Below, one piece after another: positions 37,262 through 45,805 of a DNA stretch of 64,000 nucleotides. Source of the stretch: Kitasatospora aureofaciens (GTDB lineage: Bacteria; Actinomycetota; Actinomycetes; Streptomycetales; Streptomycetaceae). The translations under genes were made by a program, and so were the position numbers. The stretch covers positions 50,220 through 114,219 of the forward strand of contig JODU01000023.1 in assembly GCA_000720845.1 (NCBI GenBank). The letters are read 5' to 3'. The notes below the pieces were generated by a model. It saw only the letters and a list, made by a program, of their open reading frames with translations. It was not told the origin of the DNA and made no database searches. Position 1 is the first letter of the stretch; every line of letters begins with the position of its first letter.

Positions 37262-37375
37262 CACCCCTGAATCACCCTTCGCGTCACGCTTGTGGTGAAC
37301 CTGCCGCATCACATGGACCTGTCCGACTTTATGGACCAGACGTAAGCCCACATAATCCGACACACCGCACACAAA

Positions 37376-37417
37376 GGGCGGGGCCCGGTCGACCTGCGAG
37401 TCGACCGGGCCCCGCCC
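37376..37417 (-). terminator. Strong terminator downstream of the Imm35-deaminase-SUKH-4 gene
   Basis: A perfect 18-bp stem (starting GGGCGGGGCCCGG at 37376-37393, complement at 37400-37417) with loop CTGCGA. On the minus strand it is followed by TTTGTG, so it fits an intrinsic terminator just beyond the stop at 37445. Confidence 0.92.
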
Positions 37418-37444
37418 GTCGGGTACGTCAGCGGCGCGAACGCC

Positions 37445-40099
37445 TCACAGCAGCCCGTCCCACATCTGCTCCAGCAGCACGGACCACCAGCTCTCCGGCG
37501 ACCCGAGCGCCGCCGGGTCCAGCGCGGCCAGCTGCGCCTGGAAGTCCACCGTCCAGCGGCCCGCCTGCTCCTGGTTCAGACCGAACCTGAGCCGCCACAT
37601 CCGGCCCAGCAGCGCCAGGCAGCGCGCGAACTCCGGCAGCCCCGTGTTCACGAACTGCGGCGGCACCGGCGCACCGCCCGGACCCGCCTCCACCGGAACC
37701 GCCACGATGGCGGCCGTCCCGTACTGCACACAGATCGCCCGGCCGAAGTCGCTGCCCACGACGAGGTACGACCCCGCGTCCGAGGCCGGCTGCACCCCGC
37801 GCTCGGCCGCCAGCTCCGCCAGCGTCGGCACCGGACGCCCCGGCTGGGCCTGCGCCCAGAAGAACGGGCCCATGTCCATCGGCAGCCCCGCGGCCACCAG
37901 CGTGTGCGCCACGACCGGCGGCACGCCCTGCCGGGACACCGCGGCCTGCTCGAACCGGAAGACCGCCGGCCCGAACGCGCCGGCCAGCTCCTGTCCGACG
38001 GCCTCCGGCGGAACCGGCGGTACCGGCTGCACCTGCGGCAACGGAGCACGCACCGGCGCCGGCCGCGCGGGCCCGTCGGCCACCTGGTGCAGTTCGCCCT
38101 GGTGCGCCAGCAGTTGCCGCATGCCCTGCTGCCGGCTCGCGTGGTCCAGGCCGTACGGCGCGATCGAGGTGATCCGCGCCTGCGGCCACTGCTCCCGGAT
38201 CATCCGCGCGCAGTACGCGCCCGGCAGTTCGCAGGACTCCAGCTCGGTGTGCAGCTCCAGCACCTGGTCCGGCGGCACGTTCATGGACCGCAGCTCGTGG
38301 AAGATCTGCCACTCCGGGTGCGGCGTCCCCGGCGCGGAACGCCGGATCAGCTGCTGCTCGGAACCGTCCTGGGCGCGGTAGCGCAGCACGGCCTGGTAGC
38401 CGGGGCCGACGGTCGGCTGACCGGTGGGCTGCGGCGGATAGCCGTACGCCGGCGGCGGACCGGGCACGGGCTGCCCGGGCGGCGGCGGTACGGCACCGGG
38501 CGGGGGCGGCGGGGCGCCGACGCCGCCGGGACCGCCCACGGAGGGCGCGGCCAGCACGGTCTGCGCGTGGTGCACGGCGCCGCCCGCACCGCCGGCGGAA
38601 CCCTGCGGCCCGGAAGCACCGGGCACACCCGGAGCGGCCGGCGGAGGCGGCGGCGTGCCCGGACCGGAAGGCACGCCGGGCGCACCCGGGGCGGCGGGGG
38701 CACCCGGAGCCCCGGGCGGACCAGGGGGGTTGGGCGGGCCGGGCGGAACGGGGGGCTGCGGGGCACCGCCGCCCGTCCGGCCCGGGTCGGCCAGCATCGT
38801 GGCGGCGTGATGCATCCCGCCCGGCGGTGTCCCACCCGGCGCACCGGGCGCGCTGGGCGGAGGCGGCGTACCCGGCGCGCCGGCCGGAGGCTGCGGGGCG
38901 ACGGGCGGGGGCGGCGTGCCCGGACCGCCCGGGCCCTCGGGACCGAGCGACGACACCAACTGCGTCGGCACGTAGCCGCCCGCCGGCGTACCCGGCGCGG
39001 GCGTCCCCGCCGGCGCGGGCGGGCTCGCCGGACGCGCACCCGGCGCGCCGGGCACCCCGGGAGCGCTCGGCGGAGGCGGCGTGGTCGAGCCACCACCGCG
39101 GCGGGGCGGCGGCGTCGCCTTGCTGGTCGCGGCGTCCGCGATGTCCCCGGCATTCGACGCGGGCGGCCGGGGCGGTGTCGCGGGCGCACCGGGACCGGCG
39201 GACGGTCCGGCCGCGGCCGGTGCCGGGGCCGCGGGCGGCGGCGTGCCGGTACCGGCGGGCGCACCTGGGGCGTTCGGGTCGCCGATCGCCGGCGCGAGCG
39301 CCGTCGCCGGAAGCCCGCTGCCGCCCGACATCAGCGCCGTCTTGGCGTCCGGCGCCGTGGACGGCGGCGGCGTGTCGTCGTCGGCACCGCTCAGCGGCGG
39401 GGCGAACACGGTCTGGGGCAGCGGCACGGAACGGTCCTCACCGGCGTCCGCGTTGGTGTCCGTCCCCGCCCAGGGCGTCGCCCCGGCGGGCGCGCTCGGG
39501 GCATGCGGCGCACTCGGCGCACCCGCACCGGAGCCGCCGGCACCCGGCCCGGAACCCGCGGCCGGCCACCCGGCACCGCTCCCTGACGAACCATCCGCCG
39601 ACGCCGCAGCCGAAGCCGGCGCCGCGGGGGCGGAAGGCACCCCGGCCTGCGTCTCGGGAAGCGCGCCACCGGCGCCACCACCGGTGCCACCGGCACTCCC
39701 CGTGTCACCGCCGTCCCGCCGGCGGTCCGGGATCCCGATCCGGTCCGCCGCCTCCTGCAACCACTCCGGCGGACTCAGCAGGAACGACGTCTGGTTCAGG
39801 TCGACCCGCGCCGCAGGCGCCGGAGCCGCCGCCTCGTCCGGACGGCCGTACTCCTCCTCGTACCGGCGGATCACCTCGCCCACCGGGAGCGAGGGCCACA
39901 GCGTCGCCTCGCCGCTGTCCCGGGCGATCACCAGCCGCTGCGCACCCCCGTCCGAACGGGGGCCGTCCGCACGGTCCTCGGCCCACACCACGAAGCCGAG
40001 GTCGAACTCCCGCACCCGCACCTCACGGTGCTGGTACGCCGGCAGCTCGCCGTTGACCCATTCCTCCGCGCGCTCCTGCGCCTGCGCGAACGTCACCAT
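37445..40099 (-). CDS. Imm35 - spacer - nucleotide/nucleic acid deaminase - SUKH-4 fusion protein
   Basis: The 884-residue protein has an N-terminal YrhB/Imm35-like domain (about 5-85), a Pro/Gly/Ala-rich spacer (about 130-560), a deaminase domain of the XOO_2897 type (about 565-655) with HPE (594-596) and Cys623/Cys630, and a SUKH-4 domain (about 700-884). The HPE and Cys pair would hold catalytic zinc; the Cys pair is separated by six residues, not two as in PCxxC. Seven motifs of the form T-x-[LF]-[AVLM] (Thr 104, 230, 254, 267, 379, 434, 514) punctuate the spacer. No signal sequence is seen, so it is probably cytosolic. It follows the SUKH-1 gene by seven bases. Confidence 0.8.
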   Translation of the reverse strand: MVTFAQAQERAEEWVNGELPAYQHREVRVREFDLGFVVWAEDRADGPRSDGGAQRLVIARDSGEATLWPSLPVGEVIRRYEEEYGRPDEAAAPAPAARVDLNQTSFLLSPPEWLQEAADRIGIPDRRRDGGDTGSAGGTGGGAGGALPETQAGVPSAPAAPASAAASADGSSGSGAGWPAAGSGPGAGGSGAGAPSAPHAPSAPAGATPWAGTDTNADAGEDRSVPLPQTVFAPPLSGADDDTPPPSTAPDAKTALMSGGSGLPATALAPAIGDPNAPGAPAGTGTPPPAAPAPAAAGPSAGPGAPATPPRPPASNAGDIADAATSKATPPPRRGGGSTTPPPPSAPGVPGAPGARPASPPAPAGTPAPGTPAGGYVPTQLVSSLGPEGPGGPGTPPPPVAPQPPAGAPGTPPPPSAPGAPGGTPPGGMHHAATMLADPGRTGGGAPQPPVPPGPPNPPGPPGAPGAPAAPGAPGVPSGPGTPPPPPAAPGVPGASGPQGSAGGAGGAVHHAQTVLAAPSVGGPGGVGAPPPPPGAVPPPPGQPVPGPPPAYGYPPQPTGQPTVGPGYQAVLRYRAQDGSEQQLIRRSAPGTPHPEWQIFHELRSMNVPPDQVLELHTELESCELPGAYCARMIREQWPQARITSIAPYGLDHASRQQGMRQLLAHQGELHQVADGPARPAPVRAPLPQVQPVPPVPPEAVGQELAGAFGPAVFRFEQAAVSRQGVPPVVAHTLVAAGLPMDMGPFFWAQAQPGRPVPTLAELAAERGVQPASDAGSYLVVGSDFGRAICVQYGTAAIVAVPVEAGPGGAPVPPQFVNTGLPEFARCLALLGRMWRLRFGLNQEQAGRWTVDFQAQLAALDPAALGSPESWWSVLLEQMWDGLL

Positions 40100-40106
40100 C
40101 GTCAGC

Positions 40107-41099
40107 TCACTCCCCTACCGACGCCGACGCGGGCACCGCACGCGCGAAACCGCCGTCCACCATCAGGTTCGCCACCGTCTCCAGCTCCGGCGGGGAACCC
40201 GCCAGCCGCGACAGGAACACGTCGAAGTCCTCACCGCACGGCAGCAGCAGCCGCTCCACCCGGTCCGCCGGCGGCCACGACGGGTCCACGTCCCGCACGT
40301 CGTCGTACGCGCAGAACCACACCGAACCGATCCGCTCGCCCTTCACCTTCACGGCCAGCAGACCGCCCTGGACGAACGCGACGCCCAGATAGTCCTTCGT
40401 CAGATGGTCCCGCAGACACTTGTTCACATAGACCAGGTCGTTGACCGCCGCCTCCTCACGCACCGTGAAGAACGGCTGGTCCACCAGCAGCCCCAGCTCC
40501 GCGTCGAGCGCCGTGCCCACCGGAGCACAGCCGCCCGCCGCCTTCAGGAACGACCGGTAGGCGCCCGGCAGCCGGTACCCGAGGTCCTCCTCGACACCCT
40601 GCACCTGCTGCTCCGTGACGGCCACACCCGACTTCGGCAGACCGAAGTGCGCCGGACGCGTCTCCTGCAACGGCCGTGTGCCGCGCTTGCCCTGGTCCAC
40701 CGCCGCCGTCGCGATCCCGCCGTGGTGCCGCAGCAGCGCCTTCACCTCGACCGGGACCAGCTCCATCCGCCGCGAACCCGCCACGTGGTGCCACGTCCAG
40801 CCGTGCGGCGTCGCCACCGCCGGAACCGTGTCCCACAGCTCGTGCCCCGACGCCGCCAGGGCCGCGTTCGCCGACACGTAGTCCGTCAGCCGCAACTCGT
40901 CGACCCCGAACCCCTCCGGCGGATCCGCGATCTCCGCGACCGCGCGCGCGTACGGCGAGAAGTCGGGGTAACCACCCGCGTCCACCCGTACCCCTCTCGG
41001 GTGACGGGCCGCCCGCACCGGATCCGGGAAATGCACGACCTGCCCGGCATAGGCCGCGTTCGGCGGCGCGGCTGCTTGCCCGAGCCGACCTGTCGTCAT
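40107..41099 (-). CDS. SMI1/KNR4 (SUKH-1) family protein
   Basis: The 330-residue cytosolic protein has an N-terminal region (about 1-120) and a SUKH-1 fold (about 150-290) with VEEDLGYRLPGAYRSFLKAAGGCAP and GVAFVQGGLLAVKVKGERIGSVWFCAYDDV. SUKH proteins are known as immunity proteins to nuclease and deaminase toxins, and as scaffolds in eukaryotes (Smi1/Knr4). AGGGGG lies eight bases before the ATG. It is the first gene of a two-gene unit with the fusion protein at 37445-40099 and is divergent from a YwqJ-type deaminase. Whether it is an immunity or a housekeeping protein is not settled by sequence. Confidence 0.85.
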   Translation of the reverse strand: MTTGRLGQAAAPPNAAYAGQVVHFPDPVRAARHPRGVRVDAGGYPDFSPYARAVAEIADPPEGFGVDELRLTDYVSANAALAASGHELWDTVPAVATPHGWTWHHVAGSRRMELVPVEVKALLRHHGGIATAAVDQGKRGTRPLQETRPAHFGLPKSGVAVTEQQVQGVEEDLGYRLPGAYRSFLKAAGGCAPVGTALDAELGLLVDQPFFTVREEAAVNDLVYVNKCLRDHLTKDYLGVAFVQGGLLAVKVKGERIGSVWFCAYDDVRDVDPSWPPADRVERLLLPCGEDFDVFLSRLAGSPPELETVANLMVDGGFARAVPASASVGE

Positions 41100-41391
41100 G
41101 GCGGTTGCCCCCTGCGGCGTCTGTCTGCTGCCAGATCCGTCTGATCTGCCTGCACTGTCTGGTCCACCGCGTGCGAGCGCGGTGCCGACAGCCTATGCGG
41201 TACGGCAAGAGGGGTCACCGGCACCGGACCCCGCACCCCGCGCCCCACAGCTCCGCTTCCGTGACCAGCCGTCACCCTCCCGTGACACACCGCCCATACC
41301 CGGGCGTGTCACCCCGCCCCAGCTTCCGCAGGAGCCACGGGATTTGGCACTCTGTGACCTTCGGGGGGATGCTCAGGAGGGGAAGACGATC
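41100..41391. promoter_or_regulatory. Shared divergent promoter region of two deaminase/SUKH units
   Basis: The 292 bases lie between start codons of the two head-to-head units. GATC-containing sequence near 41136-41149 (GATCCGTCTGATC) forms a short repeat. No strong palindrome or convincing -35/-10 pair is visible to me. Confidence 0.4.
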
Positions 41392-41922
41392 ATGAGTGCG
41401 ACACAGACGGGACCCGACACCGGGCGGTCCGACGACCCCCGCGGCGGCGACCCCCGCATCGGGTGGAGCAGCGCCGACGCCCACCGGACCCCCACCCTCC
41501 GGCACCGCCGCGACGGCATACTCCCGACCGTCGCCGCCGCCCTCTCCGTGCGCGGCACCACCCTCACCGGCACCGCGACACGCGCCGACACGCCACCCGC
41601 CCTGCACCACCTCGTACAGGACTTCCTCGACACCCTCACCAGCGGCCAACGCGACCGCTACACCGGCCGCTGCGCCGAGACGATCCTCATCTCACGCCAC
41701 CTGGCCACCGCCGACGCCACCCGCAGCAAACGCGCCGCGCGAAAACCCATGACCAACGGCGAAGCTCGCAAAGCACTCAAACACGCCAAACTCACCACCC
41801 GCCGCATCCGCGAGGACGGCGATCCGCTCCACGGCGCCTTCGCCCCGCCCTGCCGCGCCTGCACCGCCCTCAGCGCCCACTTCGGCGTCCGCGTCGTCGA
41901 CCCCACGACGGAGAAGGACTGA
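41392..41922 (+). CDS. YwqJ-type deaminase
   Basis: The 176-residue protein carries a canonical zinc-dependent deaminase signature: CAE (Cys94-Ala-Glu96) and PPCRAC (Pro153-Cys154-x-x-Cys157). The segment RDRYTGRCAETILISRHL and the spacing of about 60 residues between the two motifs fit the YwqJ-related family of predicted toxin deaminases. The N-terminal 40 residues are polar, and there is no signal, PAAR, VgrG, Rhs or other export module. The ATG at 41392 has AGGAGG about 11 bases upstream. It is followed 47 bp later by a SUKH-3 gene, the presumed partner. Substrate (nucleotide, RNA or DNA) is unknown. Confidence 0.85.
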   Translation: MSATQTGPDTGRSDDPRGGDPRIGWSSADAHRTPTLRHRRDGILPTVAAALSVRGTTLTGTATRADTPPALHHLVQDFLDTLTSGQRDRYTGRCAETILISRHLATADATRSKRAARKPMTNGEARKALKHAKLTTRRIREDGDPLHGAFAPPCRACTALSAHFGVRVVDPTTEKD

Positions 41923-41969
41923 CCGAGCAGACCGAGCCGAACCCGCCGACCGACACGAACCAAGGGCCG

Positions 41970-42467
41970 ATGCAAGCCGACCGCACCTCCACCACCCGCT
42001 TCCCCGTCCCCGTCGACGCCGCACTGCGTGACGCCGGCTGGCAACCGGGCCGCTGGGACATCAGACAGGCCGAGATCTGGGCCGACACCCTGCGCGAACA
42101 CACCTCGCCCGCCGGACACCGCCACACCGTCTTCCCCGCCGCCGTCGAGGCCTGGGCCGAATTCGGCGGCCTCCACATCGCACCCACCGGACCCGGCCGC
42201 CAGATCGCCCCGGCCACCCTGCACCTCGACCCCCTGCACGGCCTCCACATGGCCCGCACCCTCGGCGACCTCGGCCGCGCCCTCGGCACCCAGACCTGTC
42301 CTCTCGGCACCGAGACCGACAGCCAGGCCCTCATCGCCATCGACACCGAAGGCCGCGTCTACGCCCTCGACCACACCGGCGACTGGTACCTCGGTCCCAC
42401 CATCGACACCGCCCTCGCCACCCTCGTCGCCGGCACCCAGCCCGCCCGCCTCACCGTCACCGGCTGA
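41970..42467 (+). CDS. SUKH-3 domain protein
   Basis: The 165-residue cytosolic protein matches the SUKH-3 family, with ALRDAGWQPGRWDIRQAEIW at the N-terminus, the central EAWAEFGGLHIAPTGPGRQI and PLGTETDSQALIAIDTEGRVYAL near the C-terminus. These are conserved in predicted immunity proteins of deaminase and nuclease toxins. AAGGG lies a few bases before the ATG, and the gene follows the YwqJ deaminase by 47 bp on the same strand, so it is the likely cognate partner. It is convergent with the histidine kinase gene 30 bp downstream. Confidence 0.82.
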   Translation: MQADRTSTTRFPVPVDAALRDAGWQPGRWDIRQAEIWADTLREHTSPAGHRHTVFPAAVEAWAEFGGLHIAPTGPGRQIAPATLHLDPLHGLHMARTLGDLGRALGTQTCPLGTETDSQALIAIDTEGRVYALDHTGDWYLGPTIDTALATLVAGTQPARLTVTG

Positions 42468-42497
42468 CGCGGCGGGCAGGACGACAGGACGGCGCGA

Positions 42498-43817
42498 CTA
42501 CGACGCCGGGATCACCGCCGACACCCGGAAACCCCCCGCGTCGGTCGGCCCCGACACGAACACACCCCCCAGAGCGGCCACCCGCTCCTTCATCCCCACC
42601 AGCCCGTTGCCCCCCGACGGCAGGCGGGCCGACGACGCCGCCGAGGCCTCCGGCGGCGGCTCGTTCTCCACCTGCATCGCGATCTCCGAGACCCGATGCG
42701 CCAGCCGTACGTACGTCTTCGCGCCCGCCGCGTGCTTGTGCACGTTCGTCAGCGCCTCCTGCACCACCCGGAACGCCGTCGACTCCACCTCCGCCGCATA
42801 CAGCCGCACCTCCCCCTCGACCGACAGGTCCACGACCATCCCGGCCGCCTCCGACTGCCCGATCAGCTCGTCCAGCTCCGACAGGCACGGCCCCTCCGAG
42901 GACGACTCCCCGTCCTCCGCGGCCCGCGACGCCGCCGCCGCGGCAGCCACCCCCACCGCAGCCAACGGCACCGACGCCCGCTCGGCCCGCGCACCGTCCC
43001 CGCCACTGCGCAGCACCCCGAGCATCTCCCGCAGCTCCGTCAGCGCCTGCCGCCCCATGTCCCCCACCAGAGCCGCGTTCTTCACCGCCTTCTCCGGGTC
43101 CTTGCGCGCCACCGCCTGCAGCGCCGCGGCGTGCACCACCATCAGACTCACCCGGTGCGCCACCACGTCGTGCATCTCCCGCGCGATCCGCGTCCGCTCC
43201 TCGCCCCGCGCCCACTGAGCGCGCTCCTCCGCCCGCTCCGCGAGCAACTGCAACTCCCGCTCCAGGCTGTCCGCCCGCTCCCGCAGACTCTCCATCAACC
43301 GGCGCCGCTGCCCCACGTACAGGCCGAGCAGCAACGGCGGCGCGGTCAGCCCCAGCGACGACCCGATCGCCGCGAACGCGAAGAACCAGTCGCCCATGTC
43401 CACGCCGTCCCCGACCATGTCCTGCCGCAACCGCACGAACGTCACGATCAACGTCCCCACGAACGACATCCCGGCCAGGGCCCCGATGATCCGCCGCGGC
43501 AACTCGCACGCCGCCAGCGTGTACAGGCCGACGACACCCAGCAGGAAGCCCATCTCGGCCGGTGTGATGGCGATCGCCACCAGCACCACCGCGATCGGCC
43601 ACTTCCGCCGCACCACCAGCACCGAACCGGCCAACAGCCCGAAGACAACCCCCATCGCCAGCGGGATCCCGGCGTCCCGCGCGAACGGAATCCCCTCCGC
43701 CGCACACTCCAGCGCGGACACGGCACCGAGGCTCACATCGAGCACCGCACCGCGCCGCCTGTCCCACCACCCGGGCCCACCCCGGGCCGGTACGTGGTCT
43801 TCCCCCGTCGTGGTCAT
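42498..43817 (-). CDS. Orphan sensor histidine kinase (HisKA_3 type)
   Basis: The 439-residue protein has an N-terminal sensor with about six membrane helices (residues 28-170), a coiled-coil linker (172-208), a HisKA_3 dimerisation helix with phospho-acceptor His216 in EMHDVVAHR, a long Ala/Glu-rich insertion, and an HATPase with EALTNVHKHA (N box) and GNGLVGMKERVAALGG (G box). It should phosphorylate a NarL/LuxR-type response regulator, but none is adjacent. The only such regulator in the window is the orphan at 56653-57420. The signal is unknown. Confidence 0.88.
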   Translation of the reverse strand: MTTTGEDHVPARGGPGWWDRRRGAVLDVSLGAVSALECAAEGIPFARDAGIPLAMGVVFGLLAGSVLVVRRKWPIAVVLVAIAITPAEMGFLLGVVGLYTLAACELPRRIIGALAGMSFVGTLIVTFVRLRQDMVGDGVDMGDWFFAFAAIGSSLGLTAPPLLLGLYVGQRRRLMESLRERADSLERELQLLAERAEERAQWARGEERTRIAREMHDVVAHRVSLMVVHAAALQAVARKDPEKAVKNAALVGDMGRQALTELREMLGVLRSGGDGARAERASVPLAAVGVAAAAAASRAAEDGESSSEGPCLSELDELIGQSEAAGMVVDLSVEGEVRLYAAEVESTAFRVVQEALTNVHKHAAGAKTYVRLAHRVSEIAMQVENEPPPEASAASSARLPSGGNGLVGMKERVAALGGVFVSGPTDAGGFRVSAVIPAS

Positions 43818-44038
43818 GCCTCCAGCCTACGGGCGCCGGGCGCCCCTTTTCCGGTGACTTTCGACAAACGATAGGACGCGATATCCCTCGAACCGGCAGG
43901 GGACTCCCGCCCGGGACGCCCCGTGATCGAAGTCCCCGGGAGCGCCACCCGTACCGTCGCGTCGAAGGCTCCTGGTACGGCATAGTGTTGGGTGCCGACT
44001 CGGCGAACTGACCAGGCGTCCGGTTCAGTCGAGTTTCA

Positions 44039-44111
44039 TCCCCCATGGTGTAATCAGGCAGCACTGAGGGTTTTGGTCCCTTAAGTTCAGGTTCAAATCC
44101 TGATGGGGGAG
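44039..44111 (+). tRNA. tRNA-Gln (UUG anticodon)
   Basis: TCCCCCA (44039-44045) pairs with TGGGGGA (44104-44110), with discriminator G at 44111. The anticodon stem GAGGG/CCCTT (with one G-T pair) closes the loop TTTTGGT, anticodon TTG, and the T loop reads GGTTCAAATCC. The gene encodes 73 nt without CCA and lies 115 bp upstream of glmU. Confidence 0.95.
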
Positions 44112-44225
44112 CTGTCGCTTCCGGGCCCTGACATCACTGTCGGGGCCCGCACTCATGTCCCCCACCAACCACCCCGGTATCCTGCGGATGTCCACCCCCA
44201 CCCCCTCAAAGCCGAAGGGCATCCC

Positions 44226-45674
44226 GTGAGCGCCATTCGCCCGGCAGCCGTCGTCGTTCTCGCAGCGGGTGAGGGCACCCGTATGAAGTCGGCCACACCC
44301 AAGGTCCTGCACGAGCTGTGCGGCCGGTCCCTCCTCGGGCACGTGCTCGCCGCCGCCGGTGAGCTGGACCCCGAGAACCTGGTCGCCGTCGTGGGGCACG
44401 CCCGCGAGAAGGTCACCGCGCACCTCGCCGAGGTCGCCCCCGACGTACGCACCGCCGTCCAGGAGCAGCAGAACGGCACCGGGCACGCCGTGCGGATGGG
44501 CCTCGAGGCGCTGGGCGGTGCCGTGGACGGGGTCGTCGTGGTCGTCTGCGGGGACACTCCCCTCCTCACCGGCGAGACCCTCAAGGCCCTCGCCGCCACG
44601 CACTGCGCCGACGGGAACGCCGTGACGGTGCTGACGGCCGAGGTGCCGGACGCCACGGGCTACGGCCGGATCGTGCGGGACGGGGCCTCGGGTGCCGTGA
44701 CGGCGATCGTCGAGCACAAGGACGCCTCCGAGTCGCAGCGGGCGATCCGTGAGATCAACTCGGGGGTCTTCGCCTTCGACGGGCAGCTGCTCGCGGACGC
44801 GCTGGGCAAGGTGCGCACGGACAACAGCCAGGGCGAGGAGTACCTCACCGACGTGCTCGGGATCCTGCGCGAGGCGGGGCACCGGGTCGGGGCGTCGGTG
44901 GCCGGGGACCACCGGGAGATCGCGGGGATCAACAACCGCGTGCAGCTCGCCGAGGCACGCCGGATCCTCAACGACCGGCTGCTGACCGCCGCGATGCTGG
45001 CCGGCGTGACCGTGGTGGACCCGGCGACGACGTGGGTCGACGTCACGGTGACGTTCGAGCAGGACGTGGTCGTGCACCCGGGCACGCAGCTGCACGGCGC
45101 CACGCATCTCGCCGAGGGCTGCGAGGTCGGGCCGAACTCCCGCCTCACGGACACCCGGGTCGACGCGGGCGCGCGGGTGGACAACACGGTCGCCTACAGC
45201 TCGCACGTCGGTCCGCAGGCCTCCGTCGGTCCGTACGCGTACCTGCGGCCGGGCACCCGGCTCGGTCTCAAGTCGAAGATCGGTACGTTCGTCGAGGCGA
45301 AGAACGCCTCGATCGGCGAGGGGACCAAGGTCCCGCACCTCTCCTACATGGGTGACGCGACGATCGGCGACTTCACGAACATCGGTGCCGCGAGCGTGTT
45401 CGTGAACTACGACGGGCAGGACAAGCACCACACGACGATCGGCTCGCACTGCCGTACCGGTTCGGACAACATGTTTGTGGCTCCCGTCACGGTCGGGGAC
45501 GGTGCCTACACCGCCGCCGGCTCGGTGATCACGAAGGACGTGCCGCCCGGTTCGCTGGCCGTGGCCCGTGGCCAGCAGCGGAATATCGAGGGTTGGGTGG
45601 CCCGGAAGCGTCCGGGGAGCGCGGCGGCGAAGGCGGCCGAGGCGGTCTCCCGCGAGGCGGGCGGCGAAGACTGA
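44226..45674 (+). CDS. glmU: Bifunctional UDP-N-acetylglucosamine pyrophosphorylase/glucosamine-1-phosphate acetyltransferase
   Basis: The 482-residue enzyme makes UDP-GlcNAc for peptidoglycan in two steps. The N-terminal uridyltransferase has VVVLAAGEGTRMKSATPKVLHEL at residues 8-30, QQNGTGHAVRMG and the metal-binding CGDTPLL. The C-terminal half is a left-handed beta-helix with hexapeptide repeats and the acetyltransferase motif LSYMGDATIGDFTNIGAASV. The GTG at 44226 was chosen because GAAGGG lies six bases upstream, while a longer frame from 44103 would start inside tRNA-Gln. The tRNA-glmU-prs-ctc-pth order is a standard actinobacterial arrangement. It is essential in most bacteria. Confidence 0.97.
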   Translation: MSAIRPAAVVVLAAGEGTRMKSATPKVLHELCGRSLLGHVLAAAGELDPENLVAVVGHAREKVTAHLAEVAPDVRTAVQEQQNGTGHAVRMGLEALGGAVDGVVVVVCGDTPLLTGETLKALAATHCADGNAVTVLTAEVPDATGYGRIVRDGASGAVTAIVEHKDASESQRAIREINSGVFAFDGQLLADALGKVRTDNSQGEEYLTDVLGILREAGHRVGASVAGDHREIAGINNRVQLAEARRILNDRLLTAAMLAGVTVVDPATTWVDVTVTFEQDVVVHPGTQLHGATHLAEGCEVGPNSRLTDTRVDAGARVDNTVAYSSHVGPQASVGPYAYLRPGTRLGLKSKIGTFVEAKNASIGEGTKVPHLSYMGDATIGDFTNIGAASVFVNYDGQDKHHTTIGSHCRTGSDNMFVAPVTVGDGAYTAAGSVITKDVPPGSLAVARGQQRNIEGWVARKRPGSAAAKAAEAVSREAGGED

Positions 45675-45769
45675 CCGGAAACCGGCGCGTCGAACACGGC
45701 GTACCGTGATAAGTGCACATCCGCACCCCACCAGCTGAGACGCCCCCGCGGCCAGTCGGGAGAGCGCCC

Positions 45770-45793
45770 ATGAGCTCAGCTGCGAACCTCTGA
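45770..45793 (+). CDS. Candidate 7-codon upstream ORF (leader peptide) before prs
   Basis: ATG AGC TCA GCT GCG AAC CTC TGA lies just upstream of prs. GGGAG precedes the ATG by seven bases, and the TGA (45791-45793) overlaps the GAGGAG ribosome binding site of prs (45792-45797), so ribosomes on this ORF would end on the prs initiation region. The reading MSSAANL has no obvious regulatory codon run. Chance is possible; translation is not shown. Confidence 0.35.
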   Translation: MSSAANL

Positions 45794-45805
45794 GGAGAAA
45801 GTGCT

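Noticed and set aside
37904..39586. Plus-strand 560-residue Arg/Gly-rich open frame opposite the Imm35-deaminase-SUKH-4 fusion
   Set aside because: Shadow of the Pro/Gly spacer: the reverse reading gives only low-complexity Arg/Gly.
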